A program made the translations under genes and the position numbers. Shown here one piece after another: positions 38,189-48,318 of a stretch of DNA of 64,000 bases (position 1 is the stretch's first letter; each line of letters starts with the position of its first letter). The DNA is taken from NCBI RefSeq assembly GCF_003820355.1, contig NZ_RPOK01000007.1, forward strand, positions 26,597 to 90,596, in the 5' to 3' direction. The notes beneath the pieces were generated by a model. That model was not told where the DNA came from and did not search any database. It saw only the letters and a list, made by a program, of their open reading frames with translations. Origin of the DNA: Paralteromonas sediminis (GTDB lineage: Bacteria > Pseudomonadota > Gammaproteobacteria > Enterobacterales > Alteromonadaceae).

Positions 38189-38638
38189 ATGCCAACAGGA
38201 AAAGAACAAAAATCACAAGGCCTTCTCGCGCAAGCAGGGTTATCCCCTTACCAGCCGAAAGATGGCGAAGAGTATATGAATGAAGCGCAAATGGAACACT
38301 TCCGTTTGTTGCTTAAAACCTGGCGTAATCAATTGCGTGAAGAAGTCGACCGCACCGTAAGTCACATGAAAGACGAAGCGGCCAACTTTCCTGACCCCGT
38401 AGACAGAGCAGCCCAAGAAGAAGAATTCAGTCTTGAGCTACGTACACGAGATCGCGAGCGGAAGTTGATTAAAAAGATCGAAAAAACACTCAAACGCATT
38501 GAAGAAGATGATTTTGGTTTCTGCGACTCTTGTGGCATCGAAATTGGAATTAGACGTCTTGAGGCAAGGCCAACAGCTGATCTTTGCATTGACTGTAAAA
38601 CCCTTGCCGAAATTAAAGAAAAGCAAATGCTAGGCTAA
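38189..38638 (+). CDS. dksA: RNA polymerase-binding transcription factor DksA
   Basis: A 149-residue ppGpp cofactor. The coiled coil and tip ([29 protein letters not shown]) and the four-cysteine zinc finger (CDSCG to CIDC) are intact. ATG 38189 is chosen because AGGAG (38175-38179) is nine bases upstream; the ATG at 38180 directly abuts it. It starts the dksA-gluQ-pcnB-folK run. Confidence 0.98.
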   Translation: MPTGKEQKSQGLLAQAGLSPYQPKDGEEYMNEAQMEHFRLLLKTWRNQLREEVDRTVSHMKDEAANFPDPVDRAAQEEEFSLELRTRDRERKLIKKIEKTLKRIEEDDFGFCDSCGIEIGIRRLEARPTADLCIDCKTLAEIKEKQMLG

Positions 38639-38651
38639 TCACTACGGGCAA

Positions 38652-39497
38652 ATGGAATACATTGGCCGATTTGCGCCGTCACCTACTGGGCCCTTGCACT
38701 TCGGTTCACTCGTGGCGGCACTTGCCAGCTACCTAGACGCTAGGGCTCACAATGGTCAGTGGCTGTTGCGTATGGAAGACGTCGATATGCCGCGTTGCCA
38801 GGAAGACGCTCCCTCATTAATTCGCGACACATTGCATGCACATGGTATGCAGTGGCACACTGAAACGCCAGCACAATCAGCCAGACAAACCGATTACCAT
38901 GATTGCGTTTCACGGCTGTTATCTCATCAAATGGCCTACTTTTGCGAGTGCACAAGAAAGCAAATAAAAGCGCAAGGTGGCGTGCACAATAAAGATTGCC
39001 GGGATTTGTGCACTGGGTCTGGTGCTGTTCGTTTACTCAACGACTCCCCGGTGCAGCGGTTTACTGATCGCTTTTTAGGTGAGACCGTTATATCAGACCT
39101 ACATGCATTAGAGGATACCGTACTTCGGCGCAGGGACGGCTTATATTCCTACAATCTCGCAGTGGTTGTGGATGACATCGCGCAAAACGTAACACATGTC
39201 GTCAGAGGTGAAGATTTACTCGACACCACATCCGCACACCTGACACTATATCGCACATTAAATGCCACGCCGCCAACGTACCTGCATATTCCGATAGTAA
39301 AAGACACCAATGGGAATAAACTAAGCAAACAGAATCACGCGCCAGCACTGCGCACTGAATCAGCAAACCAGAATTTACGAGAGGCCTGTGCTTTTCTTGG
39401 ATTGTCTACTACGTTCATGAAGCAGTGCACTTCACCCGGAAAGATTTTAGACATTGCAGTGAAAGAGTGGCGTAAAAAGTGCGATTTGCTAGGCTAA
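38652..39497 (+). CDS. gluQ: Glutamyl-Q tRNA(Asp) synthetase
   Basis: A 281-residue paralogue of GluRS without the anticodon-binding domain; it attaches glutamate to queuosine in tRNA(Asp). It has the HIGH-type motif APSPTGPLHFGS, a KMSKS-type motif (NGNKLSKQN) and zinc-site cysteines (FCECTRKQ, CRDLC). It follows dksA by 13 bases. Confidence 0.96.
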   Translation: MEYIGRFAPSPTGPLHFGSLVAALASYLDARAHNGQWLLRMEDVDMPRCQEDAPSLIRDTLHAHGMQWHTETPAQSARQTDYHDCVSRLLSHQMAYFCECTRKQIKAQGGVHNKDCRDLCTGSGAVRLLNDSPVQRFTDRFLGETVISDLHALEDTVLRRRDGLYSYNLAVVVDDIAQNVTHVVRGEDLLDTTSAHLTLYRTLNATPPTYLHIPIVKDTNGNKLSKQNHAPALRTESANQNLREACAFLGLSTTFMKQCTSPGKILDIAVKEWRKKCDLLG

Positions 39498-39531
39498 ACT
39501 GCCTTTTGCGTATAAACTATCGCGTCAATTT

Positions 39532-39551
39532 AGGAGGCTGTAACCATCATT
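39532..39551 (+). promoter_or_regulatory. Ribosome site and non-AUG start of pcnB
   Basis: AGGAGG at 39532-39537 is followed by in-frame ATC (39546) and ATT (39549). An in-frame TAG at 39531-39533 blocks any start upstream, and no ATG, GTG or TTG occurs until 39582. The spacing is 8 bases to ATC and 11 to ATT. Confidence 0.8.
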
Positions 39552-40928
39552 AAACGGGTTTTCAAACGCATTGCAGGGGCGTTGTCTGCAGACAATAAAG
39601 AGGCGCAATCGAGTGTAGCGGCAAAAGTCTACACCTCTTCTATGCACCCTGTGCGCAACAATATGATGAGCCCCAATGCGCTGAAAGTCACACAAGGCCT
39701 GCAGAAAGCAGGGTTTGATGCCTATCTTGTCGGCGGTTGCGTGCGCGACGTATTCCTTGGCGTTACGCCAAAGGATTTTGATGTTGTCACTAATGCTACC
39801 CCTGAACAGGTAAAAGAAACGTTTCGCAATTGCCGCGTGATTGGGCGAAGGTTTAAACTTGCCCATGTAGTATTCGGTCGGGAGATCATCGAAGTCGCCA
39901 CTTATCGTGGTCACCACGGCGACGATGAGTCAACGCAAGGCAAGCTGGCCCGCAGCAAACAAGACGAACAGGGGCAACTTCTACGCGACAATGTATACGG
40001 CACTATCGAAGAAGATGCTGAGCGCCGTGATTTCAATATCAATGCCATGTATTACGACCCTCATAGCGGCGACGTCATTGATTTTGCCGGTGGCATAGCC
40101 GCTATCGAGTCTGGCACATTTTCATTGATTGGCGATGCTGAAAAGCGCTATCGGGAAGACCCTGTGCGCATGTTAAGAGCCGTCAGGTTTGCTGCCAAAT
40201 TAAATATGCAGATAGCTGAAGAGGCGGCCAGGCCTATCCATGAGATGGCCGGGCTGCTAAGTAACATTCCACCTGCGCGCCTGTACGAAGAAGTACTCAA
40301 ACTGTTGCTTGCCGGGTCTGCACAAGCCACCTATGCCATGCTGCAAGAATATGGTTTATTTGCGGTATTGTTTCCACAGGTGCAGCCTTTTTTAGTCGAT
40401 GAAACGTCGCGAGAAAGCCAGTTTGTGCAAAAGGTACTGCACAATACCGACACCCGAATTAATAACAATCAACGGGTCACACCAGCGTTTCTTTACGCCG
40501 CGATTCTCTGGTATCCATTAGAGTCTCATTCCAACAAACTCATGCAGGAAGCCGGTCTGAGTGCGCATGATGCGTTTAATATTGCAATGGGAGAGGTACT
40601 ACACAGACAATGTCAACGCATTATGATCCCTAAGCGCTTTAGCACTGTGATACGTGACATTTGGCATCTGCAACGTCGTTTACCTAAACGTTTTGGTAAG
40701 CGTGCTTATCAGTTACTTGAACATCCGAAGTTCCGTGCAGGATACGACTTTTTGCTATTCAGGGGAGAAATTGAGGGCGGTGATCTATATGAACTCGCAC
40801 AGTGGTGGACGCAATTTCAAACTGCCGCGCCTGCCAAGCAAAAGAAGCTGCTGAGTGGACTAAAAAATCAAGGCAGCAAAAGTCACCACAGAAGACGAAA
40901 GCCAAAGAGACAACAACATGATGCATGA
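39549..40928 (+). CDS. pcnB: Poly(A) polymerase I, probable AUU start
   Basis: About 459 residues; adds poly(A) tails that promote RNA decay. The head domain has VGGCVRDVFLG and the metal-binding DFDVVTNA; the C-terminus is strongly basic (SHHRRRKPKRQQ). The start is taken as ATT 39549: the residues after it (KRVFKRIAGALS) resemble the E. coli PcnB N-terminus, which is known to begin at AUU. ATC 39546 is the near alternative; TTG 39582 would drop this conserved piece and lacks a ribosome site. It overlaps folK. Confidence 0.93.
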   Translation: MKRVFKRIAGALSADNKEAQSSVAAKVYTSSMHPVRNNMMSPNALKVTQGLQKAGFDAYLVGGCVRDVFLGVTPKDFDVVTNATPEQVKETFRNCRVIGRRFKLAHVVFGREIIEVATYRGHHGDDESTQGKLARSKQDEQGQLLRDNVYGTIEEDAERRDFNINAMYYDPHSGDVIDFAGGIAAIESGTFSLIGDAEKRYREDPVRMLRAVRFAAKLNMQIAEEAARPIHEMAGLLSNIPPARLYEEVLKLLLAGSAQATYAMLQEYGLFAVLFPQVQPFLVDETSRESQFVQKVLHNTDTRINNNQRVTPAFLYAAILWYPLESHSNKLMQEAGLSAHDAFNIAMGEVLHRQCQRIMIPKRFSTVIRDIWHLQRRLPKRFGKRAYQLLEHPKFRAGYDFLLFRGEIEGGDLYELAQWWTQFQTAAPAKQKKLLSGLKNQGSKSHHRRRKPKRQQHDA

Positions 40929-41409
40929 GCACGTATTTTTGGGTCTTGGCAGTAATATGGGTAATAGTGTCCGCACTCTACAAGAAGCCGTTGATTCACT
41001 CACCGCAGATGAGCAAACACATCTGGTCGCCTTGTCTTCATTTTACCAAAGCGCTCCTATGGGCCCTCAAGATCAGCCCGATTATATAAATGCAGTTTGC
41101 CAAATTAGCACCACCCATTCTCCAGAGGCATTGCTATCACTTTGTCAGCGCATAGAGAATCAATATGGTAGAGAACGGCACCCTGATGAGCGTTGGGGAC
41201 CCAGAACTCTAGATGTCGATATCTTGTTATTTGGAGAAGAGGCCGTGAATACGCCTGATCTGACAATTCCCCATGCAGGCTTAGCAGACAGAGAATTTGT
41301 ACTGGTTCCCTTGTTCGAACTAGTTCCTAGCCTTATCATGCCGAACGGTCAACCTTTGGCGAAGTGGGTGTCTGCATGCTCACTAGATGGGCTGAGACGG
41401 TTGAGATAA
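40918..41409 (+). CDS. folK: 6-hydroxymethyl-7,8-dihydropterin pyrophosphokinase
   Basis: A 163-residue folate enzyme. [44 protein letters not shown] and [17 protein letters not shown] are its signature. Either of two ATGs (40918, 40921) could start it; both overlap the pcnB 3' end. Confidence 0.97.
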   Translation: MMHEHVFLGLGSNMGNSVRTLQEAVDSLTADEQTHLVALSSFYQSAPMGPQDQPDYINAVCQISTTHSPEALLSLCQRIENQYGRERHPDERWGPRTLDVDILLFGEEAVNTPDLTIPHAGLADREFVLVPLFELVPSLIMPNGQPLAKWVSACSLDGLRRLR

Positions 41410-41425
41410 CAAACAGGAGGCGAAT

Positions 41426-42220
41426 GTGAAAAAAGTGACCTTGTCGACACTACTTAAAAAGAAGCAGTCTCAAGAAAAAATCACTGCGTTAACGGCATAT
41501 GATGCCAGCTTTGCCAAACTGTTTGATGAGCAAGGCATAGACGTGATGCTAATAGGTGATTCGCTTGGCATGGTGCTTAATGGGCAAGATGACACACTAG
41601 CGGTCACCACTGATGATATTGCCTATCACACAAAAAGCGTAAGAAGCGGTACTAACAGGGCTTTTGTTATTGCTGACATGCCGTTTATGAGCTATTCAAC
41701 ACCACAGACGAGCTACCAAAATGCGGCAAAGCTCATGGCTGCCGGTGCAAGCATGGTGAAAGTCGAGGGTGATGAGTGGTTGGCTGACACAATCGCAGGG
41801 CTTCGTCAGCGCGGCGTTCCTGTGTGCGGGCATCTTGGTTTAACGCCTCAGTCAGTACATGTGTTTGGCGGTTTTAAGGTGCAGGGCAGAAGTGACAGTG
41901 CTGCTGAGAAACTGTTAGCGTCGGCGAAAGCACTCGAGCAAGCAGGTATCCAAATGTTGGTGCTGGAATGCGTACCAACAGAATTGGGCAAGCGGGTTAC
42001 TCAGGCACTTTCTATTCCCGTTATTGGAATTGGCGCGGGCGTTCACACGGATGGTCAGATATTGGTAATGCACGATATGTTTGGCGTCAGTGCCAACTAT
42101 ATGCCGAAATTTTCTAAAAATTACTTAGTGGAAACCGGTGATCTTCGCAAAGCAGTGATGCAATACATCGAAGATGTTCACAAGGGGCAGTTTCCCGGTC
42201 CAGAACACAGCTTTGAGTAG
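41426..42220 (+). CDS. panB: 3-methyl-2-oxobutanoate hydroxymethyltransferase
   Basis: A 264-residue pantothenate enzyme. [50 protein letters not shown] and [14 protein letters not shown] are family motifs. The start is GTG at 41426, five bases after AGGAGG. The overlapping ATG at 41424 is followed at once by TGA. Confidence 0.98.
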   Translation: MKKVTLSTLLKKKQSQEKITALTAYDASFAKLFDEQGIDVMLIGDSLGMVLNGQDDTLAVTTDDIAYHTKSVRSGTNRAFVIADMPFMSYSTPQTSYQNAAKLMAAGASMVKVEGDEWLADTIAGLRQRGVPVCGHLGLTPQSVHVFGGFKVQGRSDSAAEKLLASAKALEQAGIQMLVLECVPTELGKRVTQALSIPVIGIGAGVHTDGQILVMHDMFGVSANYMPKFSKNYLVETGDLRKAVMQYIEDVHKGQFPGPEHSFE

Positions 42221-42225
42221 ATTCA

Positions 42226-43089
42226 ATGCAGACCATCGAAAATATAATGACGCTAAGAGAGCATCGCCGCAAATGGCAAATCAACGGCCAGAGTATCGCT
42301 TTTGTGCCTACTATGGGCAACTTGCATGAAGGTCATCTTGACCTCGTGCGCGCGGCAAAAGCGAATGCCGATGTCGTTGTCGCGTCTATCTTCGTTAATC
42401 CGCTTCAATTTGGCCCAGATGAAGACCTGGATGCTTACCCCAGAACCATAGAAGCGGATAAACAAAAACTAGACAACCTTGGTGTGGATGTATTGTTTTT
42501 ACCCTCTGTTTCAGATATTTATCCCCGAGGTCTTGAGCAACAAACATTTGTAGAAGTGCCGGGTATTTCATACATGATTTGCGGTGCGAGCCGTCCTGGT
42601 CATTTTAGAGGTGTAGCAACCATAGTCTGTAAACTATTTAATATGGTGCAGCCAAATAAAGCGTACTTTGGCGAAAAAGACTTTCAACAATTGCAGGTCA
42701 TTCGCGCCATGGTGCAAGATTTGTCTATGAATGTAGAAATCTTTGGTGTCCCTACAAAACGAGAAAGCAATGGTTTGGCAATGAGTTCGCGCAATGGATA
42801 CCTCAGCGAAAGTCAGCAGGAACAGGCCAGTTTGTTGTATTCCACGCTACAATCGCTTGCGTCAGAAATTCAAGGTGGAAGACGAGACTTTGGGCGACTC
42901 ATTGGTGAGCACAAAAAGCAGCTCATGGAGGCAGGGTTTAAAACTGACTACCTCGAAATCAGAGACGCTGAAAACCTACTACATCCCAGTCATGAAGATA
43001 CCAAGTTGGTTATTTTGGCTGCAGCTTTCATGGGCAAAACGCGGCTAATCGATAACTTGCAAGTTAGTCTGCCTGATCCTGAGTATTGA
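42226..43089 (+). CDS. panC: Pantothenate synthetase
   Basis: A 287-residue ligase joining pantoate and beta-alanine. [20 protein letters not shown] (HxGH motif), [31 protein letters not shown] and MSSRNGYLS are diagnostic. It follows panB by five bases. Its last 26 bases overlap the 3' end of panP on the other strand. Confidence 0.98.
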   Translation: MQTIENIMTLREHRRKWQINGQSIAFVPTMGNLHEGHLDLVRAAKANADVVVASIFVNPLQFGPDEDLDAYPRTIEADKQKLDNLGVDVLFLPSVSDIYPRGLEQQTFVEVPGISYMICGASRPGHFRGVATIVCKLFNMVQPNKAYFGEKDFQQLQVIRAMVQDLSMNVEIFGVPTKRESNGLAMSSRNGYLSESQQEQASLLYSTLQSLASEIQGGRRDFGRLIGEHKKQLMEAGFKTDYLEIRDAENLLHPSHEDTKLVILAAAFMGKTRLIDNLQVSLPDPEY

Positions 43090-44680
43090 GAGCGTCCCAT
43101 TCCTCAAATGCCACGGCAATCTGACGCTGCTCAGCTAAAATTGCTGCCAGATCAGCATTACTGGTCATGGGATTGGCTAATACGACACGAAATACGGTGA
43201 TAGGCGTATCGCCGTATTTTGCTACCTCTAGCCGGGTTCTTGATACAAATGATTGCCCCGCTTCACGTTGCGCTTTTTGCACTTTACGAACCAAGACATC
43301 AGTCAGTGCGTTGGCTCTTACTTTTCTTTCTTCACAAAGCGTTTCAATCCGTTGTTGAGCGGCTTCAGGTATCACCCGGTAAGTTAGAATAGACAAGGTA
43401 GGCTGCGTGATTAGCTCAAAGTCAGGGTGGCGCTGTATCATGTCAGCAAATAGCTGCGCTTTTTCTATGCATTGATCAATGAGAAGCTGATAGCCTTGCC
43501 GTCCGAATATGCGCAAAGAAGCGTATACCATCATGGCCATACCGTTACGAGAACCTTCAAGTGTGGTAGAGCCTAAATCTTTCGAGCCTTGCCTAAGAAT
43601 GTATTGCGCATGATGCCTTACTGCATTAGCAGATTCAGGTTGTTTAAATAAGACCATGCCTGCCCCCATGGGAACATACATCTGCTTGTGTGCATCCATG
43701 GTGACTGAGTCTGCCTTTTCAATACCTGAAAGCTTATCGCGATAAGACGTTGAAAATAGTGTAGCGCCGCCCCAGGCAGCATCGACATGAAACCAACACC
43801 CAAGTTCTTTTGCCACATCTGCTAGTTCGTCGAGTGGATCTATGTGTCCCGTTTCTGTCGTACCAGCCACGCCAACAAGCGCGAGCAGGTCATTGCCTGC
43901 ATCCTGATAGGCTTTTCCTGCTTTTAACGCCATCTCTGGGTCGAGCGTTTGTCCTGGGCAAGGCAGAGTGAGCATTTGCTCACGGCCAATACCAAGCAAG
44001 TCAATAGCTTTACCTAATGAATAGTGACCACGCCTTGAACTTAGCAGCCCCAGATTTTGAATACCGTAATGACGGTATGCCGCATGCAAACCCGCTCTAC
44101 CCACGCCTGAGAAGCCTTCTGAGGGGCCTAGCCGACGGTTTCTGGCAACCCACAAAGCGGTGATATTAGCGACTGTACCGCCTGAGCAAAACGCTCCTAA
44201 TGCATGGTTCGCGCTGTGAAGATAAGTATCGTAAAAGGCATCCTGCTGGTCAAAAATTAGATGATGAAGCATGCCCAACACTTGCCGTTCCAAGGGTGTA
44301 AAAGCTTTAGAGGTTTCTATTTTTACTGGGTTTTGGTTCAACCCAACCAATAATTTAGCTAGCGATAAATGAAAATACGGTAACGCCGACGTCATATGTC
44401 CAATAAATTTTGGCGAGTACGTATTGACCGAATGTGCAACCAGGTCTTCCCTTAAATGCTCAGCGAGGTCTGATACAAATTCTGGTGACTCGGGTACCGA
44501 AGTGGCACTGAATACCTTTTCAATGTCCTCCAGTGATATAGGCCTAGTAACCACATGCTGGGAAAGGAAGTCGAGAATGTCATCAGACAAGTGTTTTTCA
44601 ATCTGCGTCAGTGCAGAATCTTCGTCCTCAGGCTTGGTGAATACGCGAAAAAGATGTTTTAAACTGACTTGTGCTTTCAT
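43064..44680 (-). CDS. panP: PLP-dependent aspartate 1-decarboxylase (PanP)
   Basis: A 538-residue group II PLP decarboxylase that supplies beta-alanine for Pan[27 protein letters not shown] and the PLP Lys in [13 protein letters not shown] are visible. The family replaces the pyruvoyl enzyme PanD in Vibrio and related marine bacteria. Its place facing panC supports this rather than glutamate decarboxylase. It shares four bases with the upstream methyltransferase gene. Confidence 0.9.
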   Translation of the reverse strand: MKAQVSLKHLFRVFTKPEDEDSALTQIEKHLSDDILDFLSQHVVTRPISLEDIEKVFSATSVPESPEFVSDLAEHLREDLVAHSVNTYSPKFIGHMTSALPYFHLSLAKLLVGLNQNPVKIETSKAFTPLERQVLGMLHHLIFDQQDAFYDTYLHSANHALGAFCSGGTVANITALWVARNRRLGPSEGFSGVGRAGLHAAYRHYGIQNLGLLSSRRGHYSLGKAIDLLGIGREQMLTLPCPGQTLDPEMALKAGKAYQDAGNDLLALVGVAGTTETGHIDPLDELADVAKELGCWFHVDAAWGGATLFSTSYRDKLSGIEKADSVTMDAHKQMYVPMGAGMVLFKQPESANAVRHHAQYILRQGSKDLGSTTLEGSRNGMAMMVYASLRIFGRQGYQLLIDQCIEKAQLFADMIQRHPDFELITQPTLSILTYRVIPEAAQQRIETLCEERKVRANALTDVLVRKVQKAQREAGQSFVSRTRLEVAKYGDTPITVFRVVLANPMTSNADLAAILAEQRQIAVAFEEWDALNTQDQAD

Positions 44681-45336
44681 TGCATATTCTCAAACTGTAA
44701 TGCAAAGCATTGCTGCCCGCTTTGCCGGTATTTCCGCTCAAAAGGTGTCATGGGGCTACTACCGTCCAGGTTGCGAATATTTCCCTTAACACCATAGCAC
44801 ATTGCAGCCTGTTCGAATTCCTGCAGGTAAAGTAACCAGTTGCTGCGCACCTCTAAGGTGTTGGAAATGGCCATGAGTGAAGGCATTACATCACTTGCAT
44901 ACCAGCGCTTTTGCAATTGAGAGGGTTTTGGATAAGGGTTAGGGTACAATAGATAATGCCGGTTAAACGTTAGTGCATTGTCGTGTGCAAGGCGCCAAAA
45001 ATCATTCACATCTGCGCGAATAACGCGGTAATTGCTCCCCTCGTGTTGATAAGCGTGATGCTTGTCTAACCGTGCAACTGACTTGTCCAAGCCGATGACT
45101 TTTGCCGCGGGAAAGCGTTCAGCGAGTTTAGCGGTGCTCTCACCCACACCACAGCAAGAATCAAGAATAATTTCCCCAGCCCCGTCCCCCAACCACGCAA
45201 GTGCGTCTTCAAAGGCACGCTGCGTATGCGCAGCTATAGGACGTCGACTACGAGACAGGCGATAACGATTTACCCGTTCGATAAGCTTATCGTGTAACCC
45301 TGTCTGGCGGGTAGTGATGGTTCTGGCTTGCTGCAT
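44677..45336 (-). CDS. TrmB-like SAM-dependent methyltransferase
   Basis: A 219-residue protein with SAM motif ILDSCCGVGESTAKLAERFP and GLDKSVARL. The segment YLLYPNPYPKPSQLQKRW corresponds to FPDPWPK-KRH of tRNA m7G46 methyltransferase TrmB but is clearly diverged, so this is a paralogous family whose RNA target I cannot name. Coupled to panP by a four-base overlap. Confidence 0.82.
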   Translation of the reverse strand: MQQARTITTRQTGLHDKLIERVNRYRLSRSRRPIAAHTQRAFEDALAWLGDGAGEIILDSCCGVGESTAKLAERFPAAKVIGLDKSVARLDKHHAYQHEGSNYRVIRADVNDFWRLAHDNALTFNRHYLLYPNPYPKPSQLQKRWYASDVMPSLMAISNTLEVRSNWLLYLQEFEQAAMCYGVKGNIRNLDGSSPMTPFERKYRQSGQQCFALQFENMQ

Positions 45337-45345
45337 ACCGAGCGC

Positions 45346-46119
45346 TTAAGAGCGAATACCCGTGCCGCGCTGCAGAAGAACATAGGCAAGGCTGAACAAC
45401 ACAAGATTAAAAACCACCAAGAGCCCAAGTGAGACAAAAACGTTGACATCACTCACACCCAAAAAGCCATAGCGAAAGCCGTTGACCATATACACGATTG
45501 GATTCGCTTTGCTTACCCACTGCCAAAACTCTGGGAGTAATGTTAATGAATAAAATACGCCGCCGAGATAGGTGAGAGGTGTCAGCACAAAGGTAGGTAC
45601 AACACTGATATCATCGAATGTTTTAGCGAAAATACCGTTTATTAGGCCGGCAGTGGCGAACAGAATAGAAGTCAGTAATAGCGTCACAACAATAATCGCA
45701 ACACTGTGAATGTTTACATCAACGAAGAATAACGAGACAGCGGTAACGATAATACCAATGAGACTGGCTCTAGCAACACCACCGCCAACAAACCCGAGAA
45801 TAATAGCCCATGTAGGAACGGGGGATACCAATAACTCTTCAACATTGCGCTGAAATTTAGCACTAAAGAATGACGATGAAACATTGGCATAAGAATTCGT
45901 AATGATCGCCATCATAATAAGGCCGGGAACAATAAACTCCATGTACGTAAAGCCACCCATTTGACCAATGCGCTCACCGATCAGGCTTCCAAAAATGACA
46001 AAATACAAAGTCATGGTAATTGCAGGGGGCACCAGTGTCTGAATCCAGATGCGTAAAAAACGTGTGCACTCTTTTATCCACAAGGTTGTCAATGCAGTAA
46101 AATTAGAACCCGAGTCCAT
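45346..46119 (-). CDS. yadH: ABC-2 type permease (YadH-like)
   Basis: A 257-residue membrane subunit with six spans and the ABC-2 signature (FVLTPLTYLGGVFYSLTLLPEFW). It is three bases downstream of its ATPase gene. The substrate of this exporter is unknown. Confidence 0.92.
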   Translation of the reverse strand: MDSGSNFTALTTLWIKECTRFLRIWIQTLVPPAITMTLYFVIFGSLIGERIGQMGGFTYMEFIVPGLIMMAIITNSYANVSSSFFSAKFQRNVEELLVSPVPTWAIILGFVGGGVARASLIGIIVTAVSLFFVDVNIHSVAIIVVTLLLTSILFATAGLINGIFAKTFDDISVVPTFVLTPLTYLGGVFYSLTLLPEFWQWVSKANPIVYMVNGFRYGFLGVSDVNVFVSLGLLVVFNLVLFSLAYVLLQRGTGIRS

Positions 46120-46121
46120 CG

Positions 46122-47045
46122 TTATTCAGCCCCCTCTTCTCGTCCTGACTCAACTAGACGAACAAACAGCTCTTCCAGTCGATTAGACTTATTTCTCATG
46201 CTCATTACCTGAACACCCTGTTGATCCAATTGTGAAAAGACAGGATTCAAACCGGTCGTTTTAGGTACATCAACTTCCAGTGTATTGGCATCTGTCATTC
46301 GAGTAGTAAACCCTTCCAACACAGGCTCTCCAGAGCACTTTACGTCGAGGACAAAGGTTTCTACATTCAATTTCGCCAACAAAGATTTCATACTGGTGTT
46401 TTCAACAATGCGCCCTTTATCAATAATGGCAATGTGACGGCATAGCATCTCTGCTTCTTCTAGGTAATGCGTAGTGAGTATAATGGTGATCCCCTGCTCG
46501 TTGATCTCACGCAGAAATGTCCACATTGCACGCCGAATCTCGATGTCTACACCTGCGGTGGGTTCGTCTAAGATAAGCATTTTCGGCTCATGCATTAATG
46601 CCCTGGCAATCATCAGCCTGCGCTTCATTCCTCCAGACAACTCTCTTGCTCTGGCATTGCGTTTATCCCAAAGCTCAAGTTGTTTTAAATACTTCTCGGC
46701 GCGCTGTTTCGCTTCACTTCGGGGTACACCATAGTAGCCGGCCTGATTAATCACTATTTGCTGAAGTGTTTCGAATTGATTGAAGTTAAACTCTTGTGGC
46801 ACCAGGCCAATACAGGCTTTTGCTGCGGCTTTTTGTGAGTCGAGGTCAAAATCAAATACATTAACCTTGCCCTGTGTTGCATTGACCAACGAACTAATAA
46901 TACCGATTGTGGTAGATTTGCCTGCCCCATTGGGGCCCAATAAGGCAAAAAAATCGCCCTGTTCCACCTGCAGGTCAACGCCCTTAAGCGCCTCTACGCC
47001 ACCTTTGTAAACCTTTTTCAGGCCACTGATATTAAGCGCATGCAT
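46122..47045 (-). CDS. yadG: ABC transporter ATPase (YadG-like)
   Basis: About 307 residues. Walker A GPNGAGKST, signature LSGGMKRRLMIARAL, Walker B MLILDEPTAGVD and TTHYLEEAEMLC are intact, and the C-terminal SMRNKSNRLEELFVRLV matches E. coli YadG. ATG 47045 is chosen; a GTG five codons upstream (47060) is possible. Confidence 0.93.
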   Translation of the reverse strand: MHALNISGLKKVYKGGVEALKGVDLQVEQGDFFALLGPNGAGKSTTIGIISSLVNATQGKVNVFDFDLDSQKAAAKACIGLVPQEFNFNQFETLQQIVINQAGYYGVPRSEAKQRAEKYLKQLELWDKRNARARELSGGMKRRLMIARALMHEPKMLILDEPTAGVDIEIRRAMWTFLREINEQGITIILTTHYLEEAEMLCRHIAIIDKGRIVENTSMKSLLAKLNVETFVLDVKCSGEPVLEGFTTRMTDANTLEVDVPKTTGLNPVFSQLDQQGVQVMSMRNKSNRLEELFVRLVESGREEGAE

Positions 47046-47141
47046 AACGTCTATTTGCACCTTCTATGAATAAGTTATCTGCTCGAAAAAGCGTAATCGC
47101 GTATTTTGCCACAAGTTACTCTGCGTGACACACTGGCCGGG

Positions 47142-48194
47142 TTATTTCTTTTGTCTGGACAACCAATTTCGCTTTCTGCGATTAGCAAGCAGACGGGCAA
47201 AGCGCTTCATTCCCACCGTGTTATCTGTTTCATCAACAATATCGATACCTAACAGACGTTCTAACAGATCTTCAAGAGTGAGTATGCCCTCCAAGCCACC
47301 ATATTCATCGACGACGAGTAACATATGGATTTGACGACTTAAAAAATGATCGAAAGTCGCTGATAAAGGCATACTGTTTAACAAGGTCACCATGGATTTA
47401 CGGAAAGTGGAAACCGGTGCATCACCATTGCCTCTGGCCTGTGCAACCAAAAGGTCCGAACGAAGCACGAAGCCGTTTACGTGTTCAGTGTTATCTTTCT
47501 CAAACACAGGGATGCGCGAATAATGAATATCTGCATGCTCATTGAAAAATGTAGCGACCGTCATATCTTCGGGGATTGAGAACACTTTGGTTCTGTGCGT
47601 CATGGCATCACGCACTTTTAAATCATGTAGTGATAACAGGCTTTGTAAGAATCGGTGTTCATGCTCGGCGAGCTGCCCTTCTTGCGCTGACAGCTCAGCG
47701 ATTGCGTGAAACTCGTGACGACTTAGACCTCTTAGCGGACTCTCTTCTGTCATACGACTTGTTAACTTTTGTGACATGAGTACAAATGGATAAAGGATCA
47801 GCACTAAATACTTAAGAAAATAGGCCGTTAAGGGAGCCAGTGCACGCCAATACGTTGCCCCCAATGTTTTTGGAATAATTTCAGAAAAAACCAGGATCAA
47901 AAGGGTAAGTACGGCGGATATTACCCCCAAGTAAGCATCACCAAAAACAGTGGCAGCTTGTGCGCCCGCACCAGCCGCCCCCATGGTATGTGCAATCGTG
48001 TTTAGGGTGAGAATGGCGGCCAGAGGTTTGTTGATATCTTTGCTCAAGGACGCAAGTAAAGCTCCGCTGGGCTTATTCTCTTTTTCTAATACCGAAATGT
48101 AAGCCGGTGACACACTCAAGATAACCGCCTCTGCAATAGAACATAAAAACGAAAATCCAAGAGCAATGAATACATAAATGAAAAGTAATGTCAC
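47142..48194 (-). CDS. CNNM/DUF21 membrane protein with CBS domains
   Basis: A 350-residue protein with an N-terminal DUF21 membrane domain (SIAEAVILSVSPAYI, FSEIIPKTLGA) and a CBS pair (RDAMTHRTKVFSIPEDMT, VDEYGGLEGILTLEDLLERLLG). It ends soon after the CBS domains without the CorC/HlyC domain of longer relatives. Relatives are linked to magnesium or cobalt transport; the ion here is not known. Confidence 0.88.
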   Translation of the reverse strand: MTLLFIYVFIALGFSFLCSIAEAVILSVSPAYISVLEKENKPSGALLASLSKDINKPLAAILTLNTIAHTMGAAGAGAQAATVFGDAYLGVISAVLTLLILVFSEIIPKTLGATYWRALAPLTAYFLKYLVLILYPFVLMSQKLTSRMTEESPLRGLSRHEFHAIAELSAQEGQLAEHEHRFLQSLLSLHDLKVRDAMTHRTKVFSIPEDMTVATFFNEHADIHYSRIPVFEKDNTEHVNGFVLRSDLLVAQARGNGDAPVSTFRKSMVTLLNSMPLSATFDHFLSRQIHMLLVVDEYGGLEGILTLEDLLERLLGIDIVDETDNTVGMKRFARLLANRRKRNWLSRQKK

Positions 48195-48318
48195 AAATTA
48201 GTCCAAAAGAAAGGCGTTGTCCGTTGCAAAGACCATAGGATATATAATTTTACCGCATTGCGTGAACGTTTTTGTCTGCTACGCTGGTCTTTAGTAAAAA
48301 GATTAATGTTGTCTTATC

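Noticed and set aside
39582..40928. TTG 39582 as the pcnB start
   Set aside because: No ribosome site; would remove a conserved N-terminal segment that follows a perfect AGGAGG.
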